A DNA stretch of 64,000 nucleotides from contig NZ_CP050145.1 of NCBI RefSeq assembly GCF_016767715.1, forward strand, positions 4,836,001 to 4,900,000, read 5' to 3'. This stretch comes from Mycobacteroides chelonae. Its GTDB lineage: Bacteria > Actinomycetota > Actinomycetes > Mycobacteriales > Mycobacteriaceae. The translations under genes were made by a program, and so were the position numbers. Of the stretch, positions 15,001 through 23,910 are shown piece by piece. How positions within the stretch are numbered: position 1 is the stretch's first letter; each line of letters opens with the position of its first letter. The notes beneath the pieces are model-generated. The model did no database searches. It was not told where the DNA came from and was given only the letters and a program-made list of their open reading frames with translations.

Positions 15001-16798
15001 CGGGCTCCGGTGTCACCTCTAATGCTGCACTCGGCTGGCCATACACCGTGCGGTCGTCAACATCGATCACAGTCACCGCGCGCCCATCCAGGCGATTCAC
15101 CAGGTCCGCGGAAGTCACAACGACAGCTGTCCCAGCATCGGATAGCACGAACTCCAGCCGCGTATCGGGCACCACCGGATCAATCGGCACGTAAGCCGCA
15201 CCGGTTTTCAGCACACCCATGATCGCCACGACCGCCTCGACAGATCTCGAGAACAGCAACGCCACCCGCTGCCCGGGACCCACTCCGTGCGTAACCAACA
15301 AGTGTGCCAACCGATTCGAGGCAGCATCCAGCCCGCGATAGGTCATTGCACTGTCGCCGAATTTCACCGCTACCGCGCCCGGATCGCGTGCCACCTGAGC
15401 GGCAAAGACCTCCGGGATCGAAACCGGTTGACGCATCGGCGAGATCAGCGCCCCGCGATTACTCCATACATCCAGCTGGGGGCATTCGGCCTCGTCGCGG
15501 ACATCAATCGCCGAAAGCGGACGGCCCGGATCTGCGGTCATTGCCAACAGCACTCGCTCGAAGCGGTCAGCGAGGGCTCGCGCATCACAGTCGGAGAACA
15601 ACGTCCCGACACCCGATGTACTGAGGAAAAGCTCCTCATCGTTCTTGATGAAGACGAGTCCGAACTGATCTACGAGCCCCGTGTGGGTTACGGTCCCCGA
15701 CCCCGCCGCACCGGCGAAGTCCGCCAACCGTGTTGTCGGAATGAAGTTGATGGCCGCGCGATTCTCCACCTGGCCGCCGCGCTGGAAACCTGTCTTGTTC
15801 TCAATAGCCCGCAACGGGAAGCGCTGATGGCGCAACGCTTCTTGGATACGCCCATCGACGTGTCGGCAAAAGTCGGCCACCGTGGTAGTCGGCGATGTCG
15901 TCAAACGCAAGGGCACAACACCAGAACTCATTCCGGGCACCAACAACGACTCCGGGCGTACCCGTCGACTCACCGGGAAGTCGAGGACGATCTCCGAACC
16001 CCCGACCTCGCCATGCACCAACAGTGCGCACGCCGCGGTGATCACGGCGGCACGGCGCACCCCCAACACATGGGACAACTCACGGGTCTTGGCGACAACC
16101 GGCGGGTCCAACTGAATCGGTGCCGACGGCTCATACTCTCTGGTTGGAGTCACGACAACATGTGTCGGACCTCGCTGCGGTTCACTCTCCAACGGTCCGC
16201 AATTGGCCCAATAGGCCTCGTCGGCGACGTAGTCGTCAGACGCCTCATACTCGGACTCACAGTCGATGAGACTTTTCAACGATCCAAAGATGGGCGCAGG
16301 TATCGGTGCATCCGTAGCGATCGCAGAGTAGACCGTGGCGATGCGGTGACACAGAAGTCCCATGCCGATTCCGTCTGTCGCGATGTGGTGGCAGCACACG
16401 AAGAAGTAGAAGTCGTCAGCCCGTGCCTGCATCAGTGCAAACTTGAACAGCGGGCCGTTGAGGGGCATCGGCTTACGCCGGATCGACGCAGCTATCCGAT
16501 AGGCATCACCCATGGGATCCGAAGAGCCGGTTAGGTCATGGTGAGCGAGCTCGACCTCCGGATAGTCGACTACCGTCTGGAAAACCTGGCCATCTCGTTC
16601 AGAAAATACGGCGCGGAGTGGTTCTGCCTCACAGACCACATGGCGCACGGCCCGCTCCAGCAGGCCATGGTCGATGACGCCTTCGATGCGGCCGAGCATG
16701 CCCAGCTGCCATTTGACACCAGCGTGACCAGTTTCCTCGGCAAGCCAAATGTCCAACTGCCCCCGCGTAAGCGGGAGCACCCCATGATCACATTCCAT
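1..16798 (-). CDS. Multimodular non-ribosomal peptide synthetase (lipopeptide), 3' end outside window
   Basis: The reading frame is open from ATG 16798 to the left edge (at least 5599 residues); A-domain landmarks at 14842, 10294, 7123 and 2623 are all in phase. Domains (approximate residues): C1 1-455 (HHIATDG), A1 460-955, T1 (GGDS near 998), E1 1047-1489 ([28 protein letters not shown]); C2 1509-1946 (HHIVLDG), A2 1976-2456, T2 near 2500; C3 2549-3002 (HHIAADG), A3 3032-3509, T3 near 3560, E2 3613-4046; C4 4069-4502, A4 4533-5006, T4 near 5056; C5 5106-5559; A5 begins at the edge. C2 and C4 begin LPL(T/S)ALQQGL and follow E domains, as D-accepting C domains do. An N-terminal C domain before A1 suggests N-acylation of residue 1. 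The start is the first ATG after an in-frame TGA, behind a GTGGGGA ribosome site, 17 bases after mbtH. By-eye pocket codes: A1 DFWSVGMVHK (threonine-like), A2 DVWSVAAVYK, A3 DVWTVVAMCK, A4 DFWTVGVMWK. The last three are unassigned. Confidence 0.95.
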   Translation of the reverse strand, partial: MECDHGVLPLTRGQLDIWLAEETGHAGVKWQLGMLGRIEGVIDHGLLERAVRHVVCEAEPLRAVFSERDGQVFQTVVDYPEVELAHHDLTGSSDPMGDAYRIAASIRRKPMPLNGPLFKFALMQARADDFYFFVCCHHIATDGIGMGLLCHRIATVYSAIATDAPIPAPIFGSLKSLIDCESEYEASDDYVADEAYWANCGPLESEPQRGPTHVVVTPTREYEPSAPIQLDPPVVAKTRELSHVLGVRRAAVITAACALLVHGEVGGSEIVLDFPVSRRVRPESLLVPGMSSGVVPLRLTTSPTTTVADFCRHVDGRIQEALRHQRFPLRAIENKTGFQRGGQVENRAAINFIPTTRLADFAGAAGSGTVTHTGLVDQFGLVFIKNDEELFLSTSGVGTLFSDCDARALADRFERVLLAMTADPGRPLSAIDVRDEAECPQLDVWSNRGALISPMRQPVSIPEVFAAQVARDPGAVAVKFGDSAMTYRGLDAASNRLAHLLVTHGVGPGQRVALLFSRSVEAVVAIMGVLKTGAAYVPIDPVVPDTRLEFVLSDAGTAVVVTSADLVNRLDGRAVTVIDVDDRTVYGQPSAALEVTPEPDDIAYLIYTSGTTGVPKGVAIPHDNVIRLLEAIDADFELPPGQVWAQSHSLAFDFSVWEIFGALLHGGQLVVVPEAVTRSPEDLHALLVRERVGVLSQTPSAFYALQSVDTLLPEHQQLGLGVVVFGGEALMPERLGTWMADHPGLPRLVNMYGITETTVHASYREITAADVGTAASPIGVPLADLAFFVLDEWLRPVPAGAVGELYVAGAGVGYGYVGRNPLTATRFVACPFGGRGARMYRTGDLVCWGLDGQLQYLGRADEQVKVRGYRIELGEIQSTLMAFDDVEQAVVIVREDRSGDKRLVGYIIGAADTGALRTAMAERLPSYMVPVAIVVLEKFPLTVNGKLDKNALPAPEYRFVDRYRAPSTTTEEVLADIYAQVLGLDHVGVDDSFFELGGDSILAMQVSSRARVAGLECRPRDVFVQQTVARLAQVAAETSGIQEPSDEGLGPVPATPIMLWLKSLENTGGPVSEFNQTALIQAPAGVTENDAVVMLQALLDRHAMLRLRVDDDGAGGWSLAVPEEGAVDARACLRSVDVLSDGALTTARSRLNPATGVMLSALWVTSASQLVLIVHHLAVDGVSWRIMLEDMNIAWRQHRGGSPVVLPSTGTSFARWAELLVHAAQNPSAVEQAQAWRQMMSVPATLAAPCAETDTYQNAGQLSVSLDAETTRALLAQVPAAFHTGVHEILLIAFGLAVAEFAGSGSLSVGIDVEAHGRHEELADLGGAAGRSVDLSRTVGWFTAKYPASLALGGLRWAQVVDGDAALGAVIKDAKEQLHSHPSGVIYGLLRYLNTDVDLEMPDPVVAFNYLGRLGGAAGDAWRICSEGRSVTRIAGMVPTSLGHSVELNAATVDTDTGPRLHADWTWALSVLDHTQVGRLSQLWFDALAGICTHVRRGGGGLTPSDIAPAALSQRQIDELSQQHRIADVLPLTALQQGLLFHACAAQGSDDVYAMQLSIVMNGALDAERLRDAVRTVIGRHPHLAASFCQQFEHPVQVIPLDPEVPWRYLELVNEHGADFDVDGQIRQICAAERTAVCDLTNQSAVRAALIRIADNRHRFVLTAHHIVLDGWSMPILMREIFASLAGQRLPASTPYRSFVTWLTERNRVSAQTAWGVVLAGLDTPTLVCPSSRDTLRRRGVESFRLPEDTTRALGDLARSHHTTANTVLQGAWALLLSSMTGQHDVAFGTTVSGRPAEVAGAESMVGLLINTVPVRATLTPTATTSDLLHQLQNSHNDTLEHQHLALSDIHRITGQDVLFDTLLVFENYPIDATGSLSVDGLSITEFDFRESNHYPLAVQALPGRELGLRVEYDTGSFDLAAVEALVERLKLVLAVMIAEPGRALSSISLLDEAAHARLDCWSNRADLVKRGDPKPIPTLFTEQVTRTPDAVAVTFDGRSMTYRELDEAANRLAHALAAQGARPGEIVALMFSRSAEAIVAILAVLKTGAAYVPIDPALPVSRIEFMVADATPILGVTAARQRHRLDRLGLTVVEIGDVVDTDDGPSAELAGPAAEDIAYLIYTSGTTGVPKGVAIPHRNVPGLFGSLGVNVRSEPGQVWAQWHSYSFDVSVWEIFGALLHGSRLLVVPEPVAASPEDLHDLLVAEEVTVLSQTPSAAGMISPQDLDSTALVVAGEACPPELVERWAPGRVMINAYGPTEATVYASLSEPLTTGPAVPIGAPASGAALFVLDGWLHPVAPGAVGELYVAGRGVGLGYWRRSGLTSSRFVACPFGEPGARMYRTGDLVRWNADGQLHYLGRADEQVKIRGYRIELGEVQAALAVLDGVSQAAVIAREDEPGQKRLVGYITGTADPRQIRALLAERLPSYMVPTAVVAIDAVPLTVNGKLDRRALPVPEYLDSDHYRAPASPVEEILTDAFARALGLERVGVDDSFFDLGGDSLSAMRLISAINKSLNAGIAVRDLFDAPTAAQLSGRIGGEEARLEPLVAVERPATVPLSFAQSRLWFLDQLQGPSPVYNMTAAFRLDGALDVVALGAALADVVGRHESLRTVFAAPGGIPRQVVRDSGSADFGWQIVDATDWTVAQLQQAMDAASRHAFDLATEIPLRATLFRIAEERHVLAAVVHHIAADGWSITPLVADLGAAYTARCLGRAPDWTDLSVQYADYTLWQRRQFGDLEDGDSRIAGQLAYWQGALTGMPERIALPTDRPYPLVAEHHGATIAVDWPVELQQQVARVAREHNATSFMVVQAALLALLSNLSSSSDVAVGFPIAGRRDPALDELVGFFVNTLVLRVDLTGDPTVSEVLAQVRARSLAAYEHQDVPFEVLVERLNPTRSLSHHPLIQVALAWQNVAGQDINDSAAGAVLGDLRVTSIPVETHTARMDVNFSLAERRTKSGEPAGIGGTVEFRTDVFDAESITVLVARLQRVLTAMTADPKMRLSSVNVLDEAEHDRLAALGNHASLLRNAARPMSIPELFHEHVTRTPEAIAVTHGVSSLTYRELDDSANRLAHLLIKQGVGSGQCVALLLNRSAEAIVAILAVLKTGAAYLPVDPSVPDARLEFVLADAGPAVAVTTADLADRLDRNGLTIIDIDSLDADSVAAELCGALPMPAADDIAYLIYTSGTTGVPKGVALNHHNVTQLLETLDVGLRHSGVWSQAHSLAFDVSVWEIFGALLRGGQVVVVPEEVTNSPEDFHELLVRQNVGVITQTPSAVRVLPREGLESAALVVVGEACPPEVVDQWAPGRVMINAYGPTETTMCVAISAPLQAGQGVPIGSPVPGAALFVLDEWLRPVPAGVIGELYVAGAGLGYGYVSRTGLSASRFVACPFVGAGTRAQRMYRTGDLVCWGSDGQLHYRGRADEQVKIRGHRIELGEVQAVLAALGDVGQAVVIAREDRPGDKRLVGYITGTADPGELRQVMAARLPVYMVPAAIVVLDTMPLTVNGKLDSRALPAPDYLDHERYRAPEDAVEEVLADIYAQVLGLERVGVDDSFFDLGGDSILSMQVVSRARMAGLVCRPRDVFVEQSVARLARVVDVATDTCGPIDEGVGPVPATPILRWLNDIDGPIGEFNQAVLLQAPADVTETDVVTVLQALLDRHAALRIRVEDDGMCGWSLTVTEPGAVLARECLHVADALSDEALVAARSRLNPAAGVMVNALWVASKTQLVLIVHHVAVDGVSWRILLEDINIAWAQHRGGQPVALPRTGTSFRRWAELLNVHARSPEVEQQAQTWRRVAQTPAVLPVARPRIDTYENAGQLSVSLDSTSTRALLGEVSSAFHAGPQDILLIALGLAVAEFSGTGAAPVGIDVEGHGRHEDLAAGVDLSRTVGWFTAKYPVALALGDLSWSQVVSGDVSLGAVIKDAKEQIRSLPDALSYGLLRYLNPDIDLETADPAIAFNYLGRLGGTGTESSDGMWRIAAQSMSSTGAAAAIPMPLTHTVALDAGVLDTGTGPRLQANWTWASSVLDHAQATRLSQLWFDALVGICAHVRRGGGGLTPSDIAPALLSQRQLDVLEQQYRIADVLPLSALQQGLIFHSGTGGGPEDLYVVQLDIAINGQLDRHRLHDAVQTVVARHPHLAARFCGQFDQPVQIIPVDPTAGWRYVDLGIDTEIEFLGAETEGQVQRVCSAERAAVCDLADPPAFRVALIRTAQDRHRFVLTNHHIVLDGWSLPILLQEIFASYRGHRLPTAAPYRSFISWLADRDQAAAHAAWGEVLSGFHTPTLVAPSQKSVPGHRGMRMYRVPAYTTRAVGELARSQHTTVNTVLQGAWALLLTALTGQHDVAFGTVVSGRPIEVAGAESMVGLLINTVPVRADIAARTTTVDLLDQLTRSHAKTLEHQHLSLSEIHRVVGHDRLFDTLFVFENYPVDGGALSGADGISIAEITTHESTDYPLTMQAIPGEELRLRIEYDTAVFEPAEIEALARRMEAVLVAMTAEPGRSLSALQMLDRTEHTRLQRWGNRTVLTDLPESGTVPELFAAQAGRVPEAVALVCGDRTLTYRELEESANRLAHLLIGGGVGPGQRVALMFSRSAEAVVAILAVLKTGAAYLPIDPALPQARVEFMLSDAGPIVAVTATAFLDRFSGHGLAVFDVDDPAVAAQPSTPLPGPAPDDMAHIIYTSGTTGLPKGVAVSQRNVTQLFHSLRIGVPLGPEQVWTQFHSYAFDFSVWEIWGALLHGGRLVVVPETVARSPQEFHELLVREQVTVLTQTPSAVSMLPVDGLEAASLVIGAEPCPPALVDRWAPGRVMVNVYGPTETTMWLCASAPLSAGEAAPPIGSPTAWAAFFVLDEWLRPVSAGVVGELYLAGAGVGIGYWRRSSLTASRFMACPFGEPGTRMYRTGDLVRWRADGQLDYLGRADEQVKIRGYRIELGEIQSALAALAGVEQAAVIAREDRPGDKRLVGYITGSADAVTARNALADRLPGYMVPAAVVSLATLPMTVNGKLDTRALPAPDYQDAEQYRAPAGAVEEILAGIFARVLDVERVGVDDSFFDLGGDSVSTMRLVAAINANLDTDLSARAVFEAPTVAQLAPRIGAGTGRLEPLVRQDRPSVIPLSFAQNRLWFVDQLQGPSPVYNMPVGLRLHGCLDTSALGAALADLIGRHESLRTRFEAPDGVPRQVVMPADEAEFGWDVVDATTWSPSRLDEAVASAACHSFDLAVEIPLRATLFRVTADEHVLVAVVHHIAADGWSLTPLVRDLSVAYASRCGGAVPDWEPMAVQYADYTLWQRAQLGDFDDSDSAIAAQLSYWEDALAGLPDRVALPTDRPYPPVADQRGATVLVQWPAELQQQVRAAASEHGATSFMVMQAALAVLLSRISGTSDVAVGFPIAGRRDPALDELVGFFVNNLVLRVDVAGDPTVAELLAQVRQSSLAAYEHQDVPFEVLVERLNPVRNLTHHPLVQVALAWQNLPWQDTGPAGGLRLGDLQVSPLTVDTQTARMDLTFSLGERWTQAGEPAGIGGAVEFRTDVFDTSSIETLVERWRRVVAAMTADPAQRLSAIDLLDEPEHARIDDWGNRAVLAAPAPLPMSIPALFTEQA
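4600..12290 (-). repeat. First copy of a duplicated NRPS bimodule (C-A-T-C-A-T-E)
   Basis: This stretch codes C2-A2-T2-C3-A3-T3-E2. The same order restarts at about 4600 with C4-A4-T4-C5-A5 and runs off the window. Equivalent landmarks lie 7.67-7.70 kb apart: C2/C4 at about 12270/4590, C3/C5 at about 9150/1480 and E1/E2 at about 13655/5960. C3 and C5 both begin with PLSFAQ(S/N)RLWF. The pattern fits tandem duplication of a two-module unit within the gene, followed by divergence of the A-domain pockets. Confidence 0.75.
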
Positions 16799-16815
16799 TG
16801 GTCCCCACCCACTGC

Positions 16816-17046
16816 TTAATGATCAACAGTCCGACCCTGTGCCACCCTCTCGCGCAGGCTTTTTGGCCGGATATCCGGCCAGTTCTGCTCTATGTTGTCA
16901 AGGCAGGCGGCGCGGTCCGCTGCACCGAAAACCACCCGCCATCCGGCCGGCACCTCGACAAAGGCCGGCCACAAGCTGTGTTGCTCCTCGTCGTTGACCA
17001 AAACGAAAAAGCTGCCATTGTCGTCATCAAATGGATTGATACTCAA
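16816..17046 (-). CDS. MbtH-like protein, partner of the adjacent NRPS
   Basis: MbtH proteins bind NRPS adenylation domains and are often needed for their folding and activity. The family signature is present: [20 protein letters not shown], then QHSLWP, PAGW and NWPDIRP. From the chosen start it has 76 residues, close to the usual length of about 70. I chose TTG 17046 because family members begin at or next to the SINPFDD motif and a GGGAGAA ribosome site lies just upstream. ATG 17064 would add six residues. A longer in-frame extension to 17139 does not resemble the family. It ends 17 bases before the NRPS start, so the two are almost certainly cotranscribed and translated together. Confidence 0.93.
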   Translation of the reverse strand: MSINPFDDDNGSFFVLVNDEEQHSLWPAFVEVPAGWRVVFGAADRAACLDNIEQNWPDIRPKSLRERVAQGRTVDH

Positions 17047-17586
17047 CGATTCTCCCGACACCATCCACGCACGATAAGTGGAACCTGTTCTAAAACTAAC
17101 CGAGAGATCGCGACGAGTGCGTGTTTTCAGAGAAATCACCGATACTTGCTACTGGCCAGTTCAGGCCTGAATGTACCGCCCGACATTGCCGAACATGTGA
17201 GCGCCCGGAGAAGTGAATTGGCTGCTAGCCGTGACCAAACCGGGCGTGAACAGCTCGACGCCAGGGCCACGGCACAGATGAGGCCGGTTGTCTCATAGTT
17301 TGCTGTACAGCCCCTGGCACGCATCGATTGATGTCCGACGAGGTACCGTACGTGACCAAATATGTGGTGTAAAGATCGCACTCGACAAACCTGAGTACGC
17401 CTCCACTCCAACGAAGTACTCGACTTCCGAAAGTAGGTGCGTACCCGCCGCAACACTCGTACCGTTGGATGGCACCGTAGCGTCTCGAACTGAGTCACTC
17501 TCCACGACAGGCAAACTCGCGCCAGTGACGACCGGGACCATCGGCATGTGAGCTGTCATACCCACTATTGCTTAGGATCACGCACA
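17047..17586. other. Divergent non-coding region between mbtH-NRPS and P450
   Basis: About 540 bases separate the leftward mbtH-NRPS operon from the rightward P450 gene. Short frames here look non-conserved and low in coding character. The region must carry the promoter of the synthetase operon. On the right edge a TAGGAT hexamer (17573-17578) lies 8 bases before the P450 GTG and could be its -10 box. I saw no convincing operator or RNA element. Confidence 0.5.
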
Positions 17587-18990
17587 GTGAGCAAAACTGC
17601 GAAACCGGTACTACCGCCAGGACCTCCACTCCCATTGGTGGCGCAATCCATATTGATGGCGGCCTATGGTCTGCGCTTTCTCGCCGGCTGTCAGCGCCGC
17701 TATGGCAATGTATTCACACTGCGTATTCCCTTGTCGGGCAAGGTCGTATATCTGGCGGATCCGGCCGATATCAAGAAGGTCTACGCTGGCGACCCACGGG
17801 TCTTTCATTCCGGAGAGGCACACTGGTTTTTCCGTGGGCTGCTCGGCGACAGCTCGTTGTTCGTGCTCGACGAGGACGAACACCACGATCAGCGTCGCCT
17901 TCTCATGCCCGCCTTTCATCGTGATGCCGTCGCGCGCCAGACGACTCAGATGACAGAGATCGCTGCCGCAAACATAACCAAATGGCCGGTTGGTCAGAGC
18001 TTCCCCGTTGCCCCGTTCACCACAGAGATCACACTCGAGGTGATCCTGCGAACAGTTATCGGCGCCACCGACCCGGTACGGCTAGCCGCACTGCGCAAGG
18101 TGGTACCGCGTCTGCTCTACATGAAGCCGTGGGAAACCCCGGCGATTACCAATCCTCGCCTGCGGCGGTATTTCCCATGGCGGGGGGTCGGCAGACGGAT
18201 GGCAGAGACCGATGCCCTGCTCTACGCGGAGATCGCCGAGCGTCGTGCTGACCCCAACCTGGACGAGCGCACCGATGTGCTGGCCATGCTTGTCAGCGCC
18301 ACCGACGATGACGGCCGCACGATGTCCGACCAAGAACTGCGTGATCACCTTTTGACGTCCATCGCGGCCGGACATGAGACCACCGCGACCGCACTGGCCT
18401 GGGCGCTGGAGCGGCTGACACGGCATCCTGCCGCGCTGGCCAAGGCTGTACACGCCGCCGATGCCAGCGCAGCGGGGGATCCGGCCGGCGATGAGTACCT
18501 CGACGCAGTCGCCAAGGAGACGCTACGAATCCGCCCGGTGATCTTCAGCTCGGGCAGGGTGCTCAAAGAGCCCGTGGAGATTGGCGGCTATCGGCTACCG
18601 GCCGGAATCATGGTCGATCCGGCCATCGGACTCGTGCACGCGAGTGCCGCGGTGTATCCGGATCCAGACCGCTTCGACCCGGACCGAATGCTCGGCACCA
18701 CGCAGAGTCCAACCACCTGGTTGCCGTTCGGCGGCGGTAATCGCCGCTGCCTCGGGGCCACCTTCGCGATGGTCGAAATGCGAGTAGTGCTCCGTGAGAT
18801 CCTGCGCCGGGTCGACTTGAGCACCACCACCGCGCCCGATGAGAAGCAGCAGGCAAAACACGTCACATTTGTGCCACACCGTGGCGGCTACATCGAGGTT
18901 CAGGCGATCAGGGACTGCGCGCCCGCAGCTCCACCACGGTGTCCTGCTGGCTTTCATGGCACGGCGCAGTCGGCCGACCCTCGGCGGTGA
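17587..18990 (+). CDS. Cytochrome P450
   Basis: This is a haem-thiolate monooxygenase of 467 residues, a normal P450 length. It has the I-helix oxygen-binding motif AGHETT, the K-helix ExxR (KETLRIRP) and the haem loop PFGGGNRRCLG with the cysteine ligand. The N-terminus begins with a proline-rich PPGPPLPL hinge. GTG 17587 was chosen over the upstream 17548 start because the 13 extra residues are unlike P450s and an AGGA lies about ten bases before the GTG. Sequence style (AGHETTATA, FGGGNRRC) resembles the mycobacterial CYP135/138-like group, but the subfamily is unproven. Divergent from the NRPS, it is a candidate for hydroxylating the lipid or peptide. The gene ends against the convergent glycosyltransferase. 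Confidence 0.93.
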   Translation: MSKTAKPVLPPGPPLPLVAQSILMAAYGLRFLAGCQRRYGNVFTLRIPLSGKVVYLADPADIKKVYAGDPRVFHSGEAHWFFRGLLGDSSLFVLDEDEHHDQRRLLMPAFHRDAVARQTTQMTEIAAANITKWPVGQSFPVAPFTTEITLEVILRTVIGATDPVRLAALRKVVPRLLYMKPWETPAITNPRLRRYFPWRGVGRRMAETDALLYAEIAERRADPNLDERTDVLAMLVSATDDDGRTMSDQELRDHLLTSIAAGHETTATALAWALERLTRHPAALAKAVHAADASAAGDPAGDEYLDAVAKETLRIRPVIFSSGRVLKEPVEIGGYRLPAGIMVDPAIGLVHASAAVYPDPDRFDPDRMLGTTQSPTTWLPFGGGNRRCLGATFAMVEMRVVLREILRRVDLSTTTAPDEKQQAKHVTFVPHRGGYIEVQAIRDCAPAAPPRCPAGFHGTAQSADPRR

Positions 18991-19024
18991 ACCTGCCCTC
19001 GTGGGTCGGACTTGGTCACCGCCG
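18982..19024. terminator. Inverted repeat between convergent genes (possible bidirectional terminator)
   Basis: CGGCGGTGA (18982-18990) and TCACCGCCG (19016-19024) form a perfect 9-bp stem around a 25-base loop. It covers the 3' ends of both the P450 and the convergent glycosyltransferase. There is no T-run, which is common for mycobacterial terminators. Confidence 0.45.
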
Positions 19025-20281
19025 ACTACTCCTGGCCAGGCCTTCAACGAAATCTGCTGCGGCCATGACACTTTCAGCAGGCCTGGTCATGCGGGTGGCG
19101 ACCTCCCTGGCACGATCCACACAGTGCGGTTCGAGAATTGTGCGTAGGTCGGTCACCAACGTCTTCGCAGTCGTGGTCGAGAAACGCCGGGCGGTACCCA
19201 CTTTCAATCGTTTGACACGTGTACCCCACAACGTCTGATCGAGGTCTGTGGAGAGGATCAACGTGGGAACTCCTGCCCGCAGGCCCGCAGCGGTTGTCCC
19301 GGTACCGCCGTGGTGCACCACTGCGCGGCAGACCGGAAAGACCGCTGAGTAGTTCATCGCGTCCACCACCTTGATGTTCTCTGCGGACAGCACCCGACTG
19401 AAATCAGACCCGGCAGAACACACCAACGCCCGCTCGCCCAACTCCTCACACGCCGAACTGATCATCGCAAGCGTCTGGGCGGCAGATTCCACCGGCAGGC
19501 TGCCGAAGCCGAAGAAGATCGGTGGCGTCCCGGCAGCGACCCACGAAGCCACCTCATCATCGAAATCTGTTGGTAAATCCAGTGTCAGCGCACCGACGAA
19601 GGGCCTCCGGCCCTCATGCTCCGCCCATTCCTCGGCGAGGCCAGGAAAACAGACCCGGTCATAGGCCTGGATCTCCAGCGATCCACGTGCGGTGATTCGC
19701 CACGGTGAGGGCGCCGTGGCTCGCGGCAGCGCCAGCTCACCGCGCTGTACCCCCTCGACCTTCTTCGCGTTCTGCCATGCCAGCCACTCGCCGAGCCTCA
19801 TCGTCAATCGGCCCAACGGCGCGGGCAGTAAAGGTAGGAACCGCCCGTTGGCCCGCAACGGAAAGAAATGCAGCGTGGCCAGCGGAATGTCGTAGTACTC
19901 CGCCACATTCCCCGCTGCGTCTTCGAAATTGACGCCGGTAAAGAGCACGTCAGCTCCCTGCGCCAACGATGTCAGCGTCGCGACGATGTCCTTCCAACAT
20001 TGCAGGAAGGGCTCCACGACCTCACGGCGCATCCTGATCAGATCTCGGACCTTCCAGAAATTACGAAAGAAGTGCGTCCAGAAATCGCGATGTGCGTCCA
20101 GAACTGCCTGCAGATCCGGGCCGTAGGCGACCGCGGTAGGTCCGGCTGCTTCCACAAAGGCGATGAGATCGGGTGGGACGGCCATCTGCACGTCATGGCC
20201 CCGACGCAACAACTCACGGCCGACCGCGACGCACGGCTCGATATCGCCGCGTGTCCCGTAGCTCGCCAGTACAAACTTCAT
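19016..20281 (-). CDS. Glycopeptidolipid-type glycosyltransferase (GT1 family), copy 2
   Basis: This GT-B fold enzyme of 421 residues should move a sugar from an activated nucleotide donor to the lipopeptide. It starts MKFVLASYGTRGDIEP, the acceptor-domain opening of the Gtf proteins of mycobacterial GPL loci and of sterol-glucosyltransferase-like GT1 enzymes. The C-terminal donor site carries VVHHGGTGTTAAGLRAGVP and then LSTDLDQTLWG. It begins 7 bases after its upstream paralogue stops, so the two form a translationally linked pair. The sugar and acceptor cannot be read from sequence. No nucleotide-sugar synthesis gene is present in the window. Confidence 0.92.
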   Translation of the reverse strand: MKFVLASYGTRGDIEPCVAVGRELLRRGHDVQMAVPPDLIAFVEAAGPTAVAYGPDLQAVLDAHRDFWTHFFRNFWKVRDLIRMRREVVEPFLQCWKDIVATLTSLAQGADVLFTGVNFEDAAGNVAEYYDIPLATLHFFPLRANGRFLPLLPAPLGRLTMRLGEWLAWQNAKKVEGVQRGELALPRATAPSPWRITARGSLEIQAYDRVCFPGLAEEWAEHEGRRPFVGALTLDLPTDFDDEVASWVAAGTPPIFFGFGSLPVESAAQTLAMISSACEELGERALVCSAGSDFSRVLSAENIKVVDAMNYSAVFPVCRAVVHHGGTGTTAAGLRAGVPTLILSTDLDQTLWGTRVKRLKVGTARRFSTTTAKTLVTDLRTILEPHCVDRAREVATRMTRPAESVMAAADFVEGLARSSRR

Positions 20282-20288
20282 CGGGGCA

Positions 20289-21569
20289 TCAGCCGGCCCG
20301 CTTGAGGCGGACGAAATCTTCCAGCAGATCGGCGGCGGTCACCGGGCTTTCGGCGACTCCGGTCATTCGGGTAGCGACCTCGCGCGCCCGCGTGGCGTAC
20401 TGCGAGTCGAGGATGGTCCGCAGGTCGGCGAGCAGAGTCTTCTCGGTGGTGGCCGAGAAGCGGCGGGCGGTACCCACTCTCAGCCGCTTTACCCGCGCTC
20501 CCCACAGCGTCTGATCGAGATCCGTCGAAAGAACCAACGTGGGGACTCCCGCCCGCAGACTCGCGGCGGTGGTGCCGGCGCCGCCGTGATGCACCACCGC
20601 GCGGCATGCCGGAAAGACCGCGGTGTAGTTCATCGCGGCAACCACTTTGACGTTCCCGAAAAGTGAGACACCGCTGAAATCACTTCCGCCGGCACACACC
20701 AGCGCCCGCTCTCCCAACTGATCACATACCGCGCTAATCATGGCCAGTGTCTCGGCGGCAGATTCGACGGGCATGCTGCCGAAGCCGAAGCAGATAGGCG
20801 GTCTTCCCGCCTCTATCCACGAGGCCACTTCGGTATCGGAATCTGTTGGTAGATCGAGTGTCAGTGCACCGACGAAGGGCCGTCGACCATCGTATTGGGC
20901 CCATTCGTCGGCCAGACCAGGCATACAGACCTCGTCGTAGGCCTGGATCTCCAAAGAACCACGCTCCGCGATCCGCCACGGCGAAGGTCCGGTGGCCTTG
21001 GGGAGGCCCAGCGAGCGACGCTGTGGGTCCTCGAGCCTCTTGAACATTGGCCAGCCCAGCCACTCAGACAGCCGCATAATCGACCGGCCAAGCCGCGCAG
21101 GTAGTCCCGGGACGAGCTGGCCGTTCGCGCGAATCGGAAACACGTGCAGCGTGGCGAACGGAAGGGAGTAGTACTCCGCGACGTTACCGGCCGACTCCTC
21201 ACCGAGGACACCCGTGAAAAGCAGGTCAGCGTCCGCCGCCTGCGATCTCAGTGTTGTACTGACGTCTTCCCAACACTGAACCAAGAATCGCCAGTCTTCA
21301 CGGAGCAGCTCCCGGAGATCCCGGATGCGCCAGAAGTTCTTCCAGAAATTCCGCAAGAAGCGCGCCCAGAAGTCGCGATTCACGTCCTGCCATACCCGAA
21401 CATCTGGTCCACAGGCGACCGCCGAGAGTCCGGCCGCCTCCGCAAAGCCGACTAGGTCGGGCGGAACGACCATGCGTACCTCATGCCCACGGCGTAGGAG
21501 CTCGCGGCCGACGGCCACGCCCGGCTCCACATCGCCGCGCGTGCCATAGAATGACAGTACGAATTTCAT
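20289..21569 (-). CDS. Glycopeptidolipid-type glycosyltransferase (GT1 family), copy 1
   Basis: This is a paralogue of the next gene along its full length (426 residues). It begins MKFVLSFYGTRGDVEPGVAV and has the donor motif HHGGAGTTAASLRAGVP followed by LSTDLDQTLWG. ATG 21569 was chosen because the GAAGGG ribosome site lies 7 bases upstream and the start aligns with that of the paralogue; the 66-residue in-frame extension to 21767 does not look like protein. The pair probably arose by tandem duplication and could add two sugars in sequence or use two acceptors. GPL Gtf enzymes act on allo-threonine or alaninol, and here module 1 is predicted to install threonine. Confidence 0.92.
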   Translation of the reverse strand: MKFVLSFYGTRGDVEPGVAVGRELLRRGHEVRMVVPPDLVGFAEAAGLSAVACGPDVRVWQDVNRDFWARFLRNFWKNFWRIRDLRELLREDWRFLVQCWEDVSTTLRSQAADADLLFTGVLGEESAGNVAEYYSLPFATLHVFPIRANGQLVPGLPARLGRSIMRLSEWLGWPMFKRLEDPQRRSLGLPKATGPSPWRIAERGSLEIQAYDEVCMPGLADEWAQYDGRRPFVGALTLDLPTDSDTEVASWIEAGRPPICFGFGSMPVESAAETLAMISAVCDQLGERALVCAGGSDFSGVSLFGNVKVVAAMNYTAVFPACRAVVHHGGAGTTAASLRAGVPTLVLSTDLDQTLWGARVKRLRVGTARRFSATTEKTLLADLRTILDSQYATRAREVATRMTGVAESPVTAADLLEDFVRLKRAG

Positions 21570-21883
21570 CGCAGAGCCCTTCACATCCAGTGTTCCTGCG
21601 GAATGAGAGCGGGAGCCTCGCCACAGCTCAACCGCCCGGCAGCATATCCCGGTGCCTCCGTTATCGTCTTTCAATTCAAGAGATTTGGGCAGTACCTCAA
21701 CAGCCTCCCGTGCCGGGGCGGACCTTGTGGATGATCCTCGGCCGCTGCAGGCCAACTCCAGCGACAATCCAAAGATGTCTGGCCGGAATCATCGGCGCTC
21801 GTCGGGTCGCCTTCAATTGACCTGAATCGTTTGAGTAGCAAAGGAATACGATCGCATCTCTAGACAAGACGTACAGATTCAGA
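21570..21883. other. Non-coding gap between methyltransferase and glycosyltransferase pair
   Basis: These 314 bases lie between the methyltransferase stop and the first glycosyltransferase start, all leftward. The small frames here appear to be shadows. It may hold a secondary promoter for the glycosyltransferases, but I see no clear -35/-10 pair and no strong hairpin. Confidence 0.4.
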
Positions 21884-22864
21884 TCATTTGAGCCGCAGCA
21901 CAAAGCCGGTCTGGTCACCACGGTTCTGCTGATTGAGCTGCGTGGCCCGCTTCTCCCATTCCCAGATCTGTTTGGGACGGAACATACGAAGGATCTTGGG
22001 GTCGGTGACCGGAACATCATCCCGATAGGCCTCGCTCCCGGTGAACTGACCGAAAGTTGAATCGTCAAATGTCTGATCCACTCGCAGACCGGCACGCTCG
22101 GCAGCGAGCGCCATTCCCTGACGCGACGGTATGACCATGTGCCGAGGCGCATCGGCCTGCACCCAGTCAGCCCCGTATATGGACCACGCCTCCGATGACG
22201 TTGTGGGCACCCTGGCCAGGCATGTGCCGCCGACGGCCAGCTTCTTGGACGCTACCTCGAGTGTGGCCACCGGATCGGGCATGTGTTCGAGCGAATGGTT
22301 GAACATGATGAGGTCGAATTCACCTGGTACGTCACATAAATAGCGTTTCAGGAGCGGTATCCGTTCACGTGACTCACCATCTTCGGCGATGAACGGATCC
22401 GCGCCGAGCAGGCTGACGAAGCCGACCCGTGCCAGCCTGTCGAGCAGCGCGCCGCTTCCACATCCAACATCCAGGATCCGCGCATCACGTTCAATTCCGA
22501 GCCCGGCGAGCATCTTGACAGCATCCCCGCCCAGCAGCACTCGGAAGATGCCCTCCGGTATGGGGGAGGTCATAACAGAACCGAATACTCTTCCACCACT
22601 GCGTAATTTGAATCTGTCGCGCTGCGTGACCAACCATTGAAATACCTTCGGCTGGGCCGATCCGTTGTGCGAGTAATAGGTCTGCGGGTAATGCCGCATG
22701 AGCTCTTCGCCCTGCAGCACGTCGACCATCTGCAACGTGTCACACGCGGCGCAACTGAAGTACTCGAACACCTCACGGGTGCCAAACATCATTTCGCGTA
22801 TCTCAAGGGTTCGATGAGGACCCGTCGAGCCGCACAGTCGGCATGTACTGGTAACCGCCGTCAT
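21884..22864 (-). CDS. Class I SAM-dependent methyltransferase with N-terminal zinc-type CxxC pairs
   Basis: This is a predicted methyltransferase of 326 residues. The N-terminus has two CxxC pairs (CRLC near residue 8 and CAAC near 38), the small metal-binding knob found in some sugar and natural-product methyltransferases. The SAM-binding Rossmann motif is LDVGCGSGALLDRL (about residues 132-145), followed by FNHSLEHMPDP, typical of the Methyltransf_23 group. It is divergent from the Gap-like genes by 117 bases and upstream of the two glycosyltransferases, so sugar O-methylation is a reasonable role, as in GPL loci. The substrate is inferred from context only. Confidence 0.85.
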   Translation of the reverse strand: MTAVTSTCRLCGSTGPHRTLEIREMMFGTREVFEYFSCAACDTLQMVDVLQGEELMRHYPQTYYSHNGSAQPKVFQWLVTQRDRFKLRSGGRVFGSVMTSPIPEGIFRVLLGGDAVKMLAGLGIERDARILDVGCGSGALLDRLARVGFVSLLGADPFIAEDGESRERIPLLKRYLCDVPGEFDLIMFNHSLEHMPDPVATLEVASKKLAVGGTCLARVPTTSSEAWSIYGADWVQADAPRHMVIPSRQGMALAAERAGLRVDQTFDDSTFGQFTGSEAYRDDVPVTDPKILRMFRPKQIWEWEKRATQLNQQNRGDQTGFVLRLK

Positions 22865-22981
22865 TCACATCTCCCCTACGAGACTCTGGGTCCGGAGAAC
22901 GTGCACTGCTTGCCATGGGCTTGTGACCGGGCGCCACAGAACAGCTTTCAAAGGAACCCCAGACGACGAACCTACCGCGTA

Positions 22982-23788
22982 GTGTCTTTGTACGTGTGGG
23001 GATCGGTGCTAGCGCTCGTGGTATTGGTCGCCCTGAATCCGATACGACTGGGCATCACCCTCCTCGTGATCTCGCGGCCGCAGCCTGTGCAGAATCTGCT
23101 GATTTACTGGGCGGGCTGTCTCATCGGCTGCATCCCCGCCGTAGTGGTTCCGTTGACACTTCTGCATGTCACACCGATGTTCAGATCATTTGCACAAGGT
23201 GTGGCCGGAAGCCCCACCATTCGGCACGTCCAACTCGGCATGGGAGTGCTGGCACTGTCGGTCGCCGCACTCATCGCATCGCGGCCACTGCTGCGTGGCC
23301 GCCAGCTCCAGCTTCAGGGAGCAACGAGTGCAACCGCGGCAGCACCCCAGACGAATCTTCCTACCCAGAACCCGATCTCGCGGATCCTGGGGCGTGCGGG
23401 AGACGCGCCGACTGACGGCGGCTCGCTGCTCCAACGATTGGTGCGCCGGGCCACCAACGCCTGGGAGGGCGGTTCGTTATGGGTCGCCTTCCTGATCGGC
23501 CTGCTCCTCGGCGGTATCGAACCCGACGCGGGCCTGTTCCTTATCGCCATTCTGGTGACCTCCGGTGCCGCACTCGGGACACAGATCACCGTGGCTGCCG
23601 TTTTCATCGTCGGGGTGCTGGCGATCGTGGAGCTCACCCTGGTCAGCTATCTTGTCGCGCCCGCGAAAACCCAAGTGGTTGTGCAACTGCTGCATGACTG
23701 GGCGTTGGCTCATCGTCGAAAGATTCTGGTAGCCATGTGCATAGTGGCTGGGATATCACTTCTGATTCACGGCCTGGGCGGTATCTGA
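22982..23788 (+). CDS. GAP (GPL-addressing protein) family membrane protein, copy 1
   Basis: Gap proteins are small polytopic membrane proteins needed to bring glycopeptidolipids to the mycobacterial surface. From GTG 22982 this one has 268 residues and about six hydrophobic segments, with the family opening VWGxxLA..ALNP then ISRPQPVQNL, and the ending YLVAPAKT..HDWALAHRRKI. A cytoplasmic linker (about residues 105-145) is poorly conserved between the copies. The start is uncertain: GTG 22982 and GTG 22991 both fit and neither has a good ribosome site. The upstream frame to 22637 overlaps the divergent methyltransferase and is unlike protein. Confidence 0.87.
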   Translation: MSLYVWGSVLALVVLVALNPIRLGITLLVISRPQPVQNLLIYWAGCLIGCIPAVVVPLTLLHVTPMFRSFAQGVAGSPTIRHVQLGMGVLALSVAALIASRPLLRGRQLQLQGATSATAAAPQTNLPTQNPISRILGRAGDAPTDGGSLLQRLVRRATNAWEGGSLWVAFLIGLLLGGIEPDAGLFLIAILVTSGAALGTQITVAAVFIVGVLAIVELTLVSYLVAPAKTQVVVQLLHDWALAHRRKILVAMCIVAGISLLIHGLGGI

Positions 23789-23910
23789 GGAACCAAAAGC
23801 CCGATACTTGCGCGAAATTCATTCGGGCACAACGGTTCGCCAAATTCTCCAGCGGGGTTGCCGGCCCACTCGGTTCCCAATTCTGCCGAGAAATTGCGCC
23901 CACCTGGGTA

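Noticed and set aside
1..16534. Many plus-strand frames of 60-415 codons (for example 15287-16534, 7136-7954, 2768-3496)
   Set aside because: They lie antisense to the continuous NRPS frame. Their translations are low in complexity and carry no domain motif; they arise from the codon bias of the high-GC minus-strand gene.
17136..17565. Minus-strand frames at 17136-17498 and 17293-17565 upstream of mbtH
   Set aside because: They overlap each other, lack ribosome sites and show no recognisable protein features. The region is better explained as a divergent promoter region.
22637..22981. N-terminal extension of the first Gap-like protein
   Set aside because: It overlaps the divergent methyltransferase, is unlike the paralogue and has no membrane character. 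The homologous start is at 22982.
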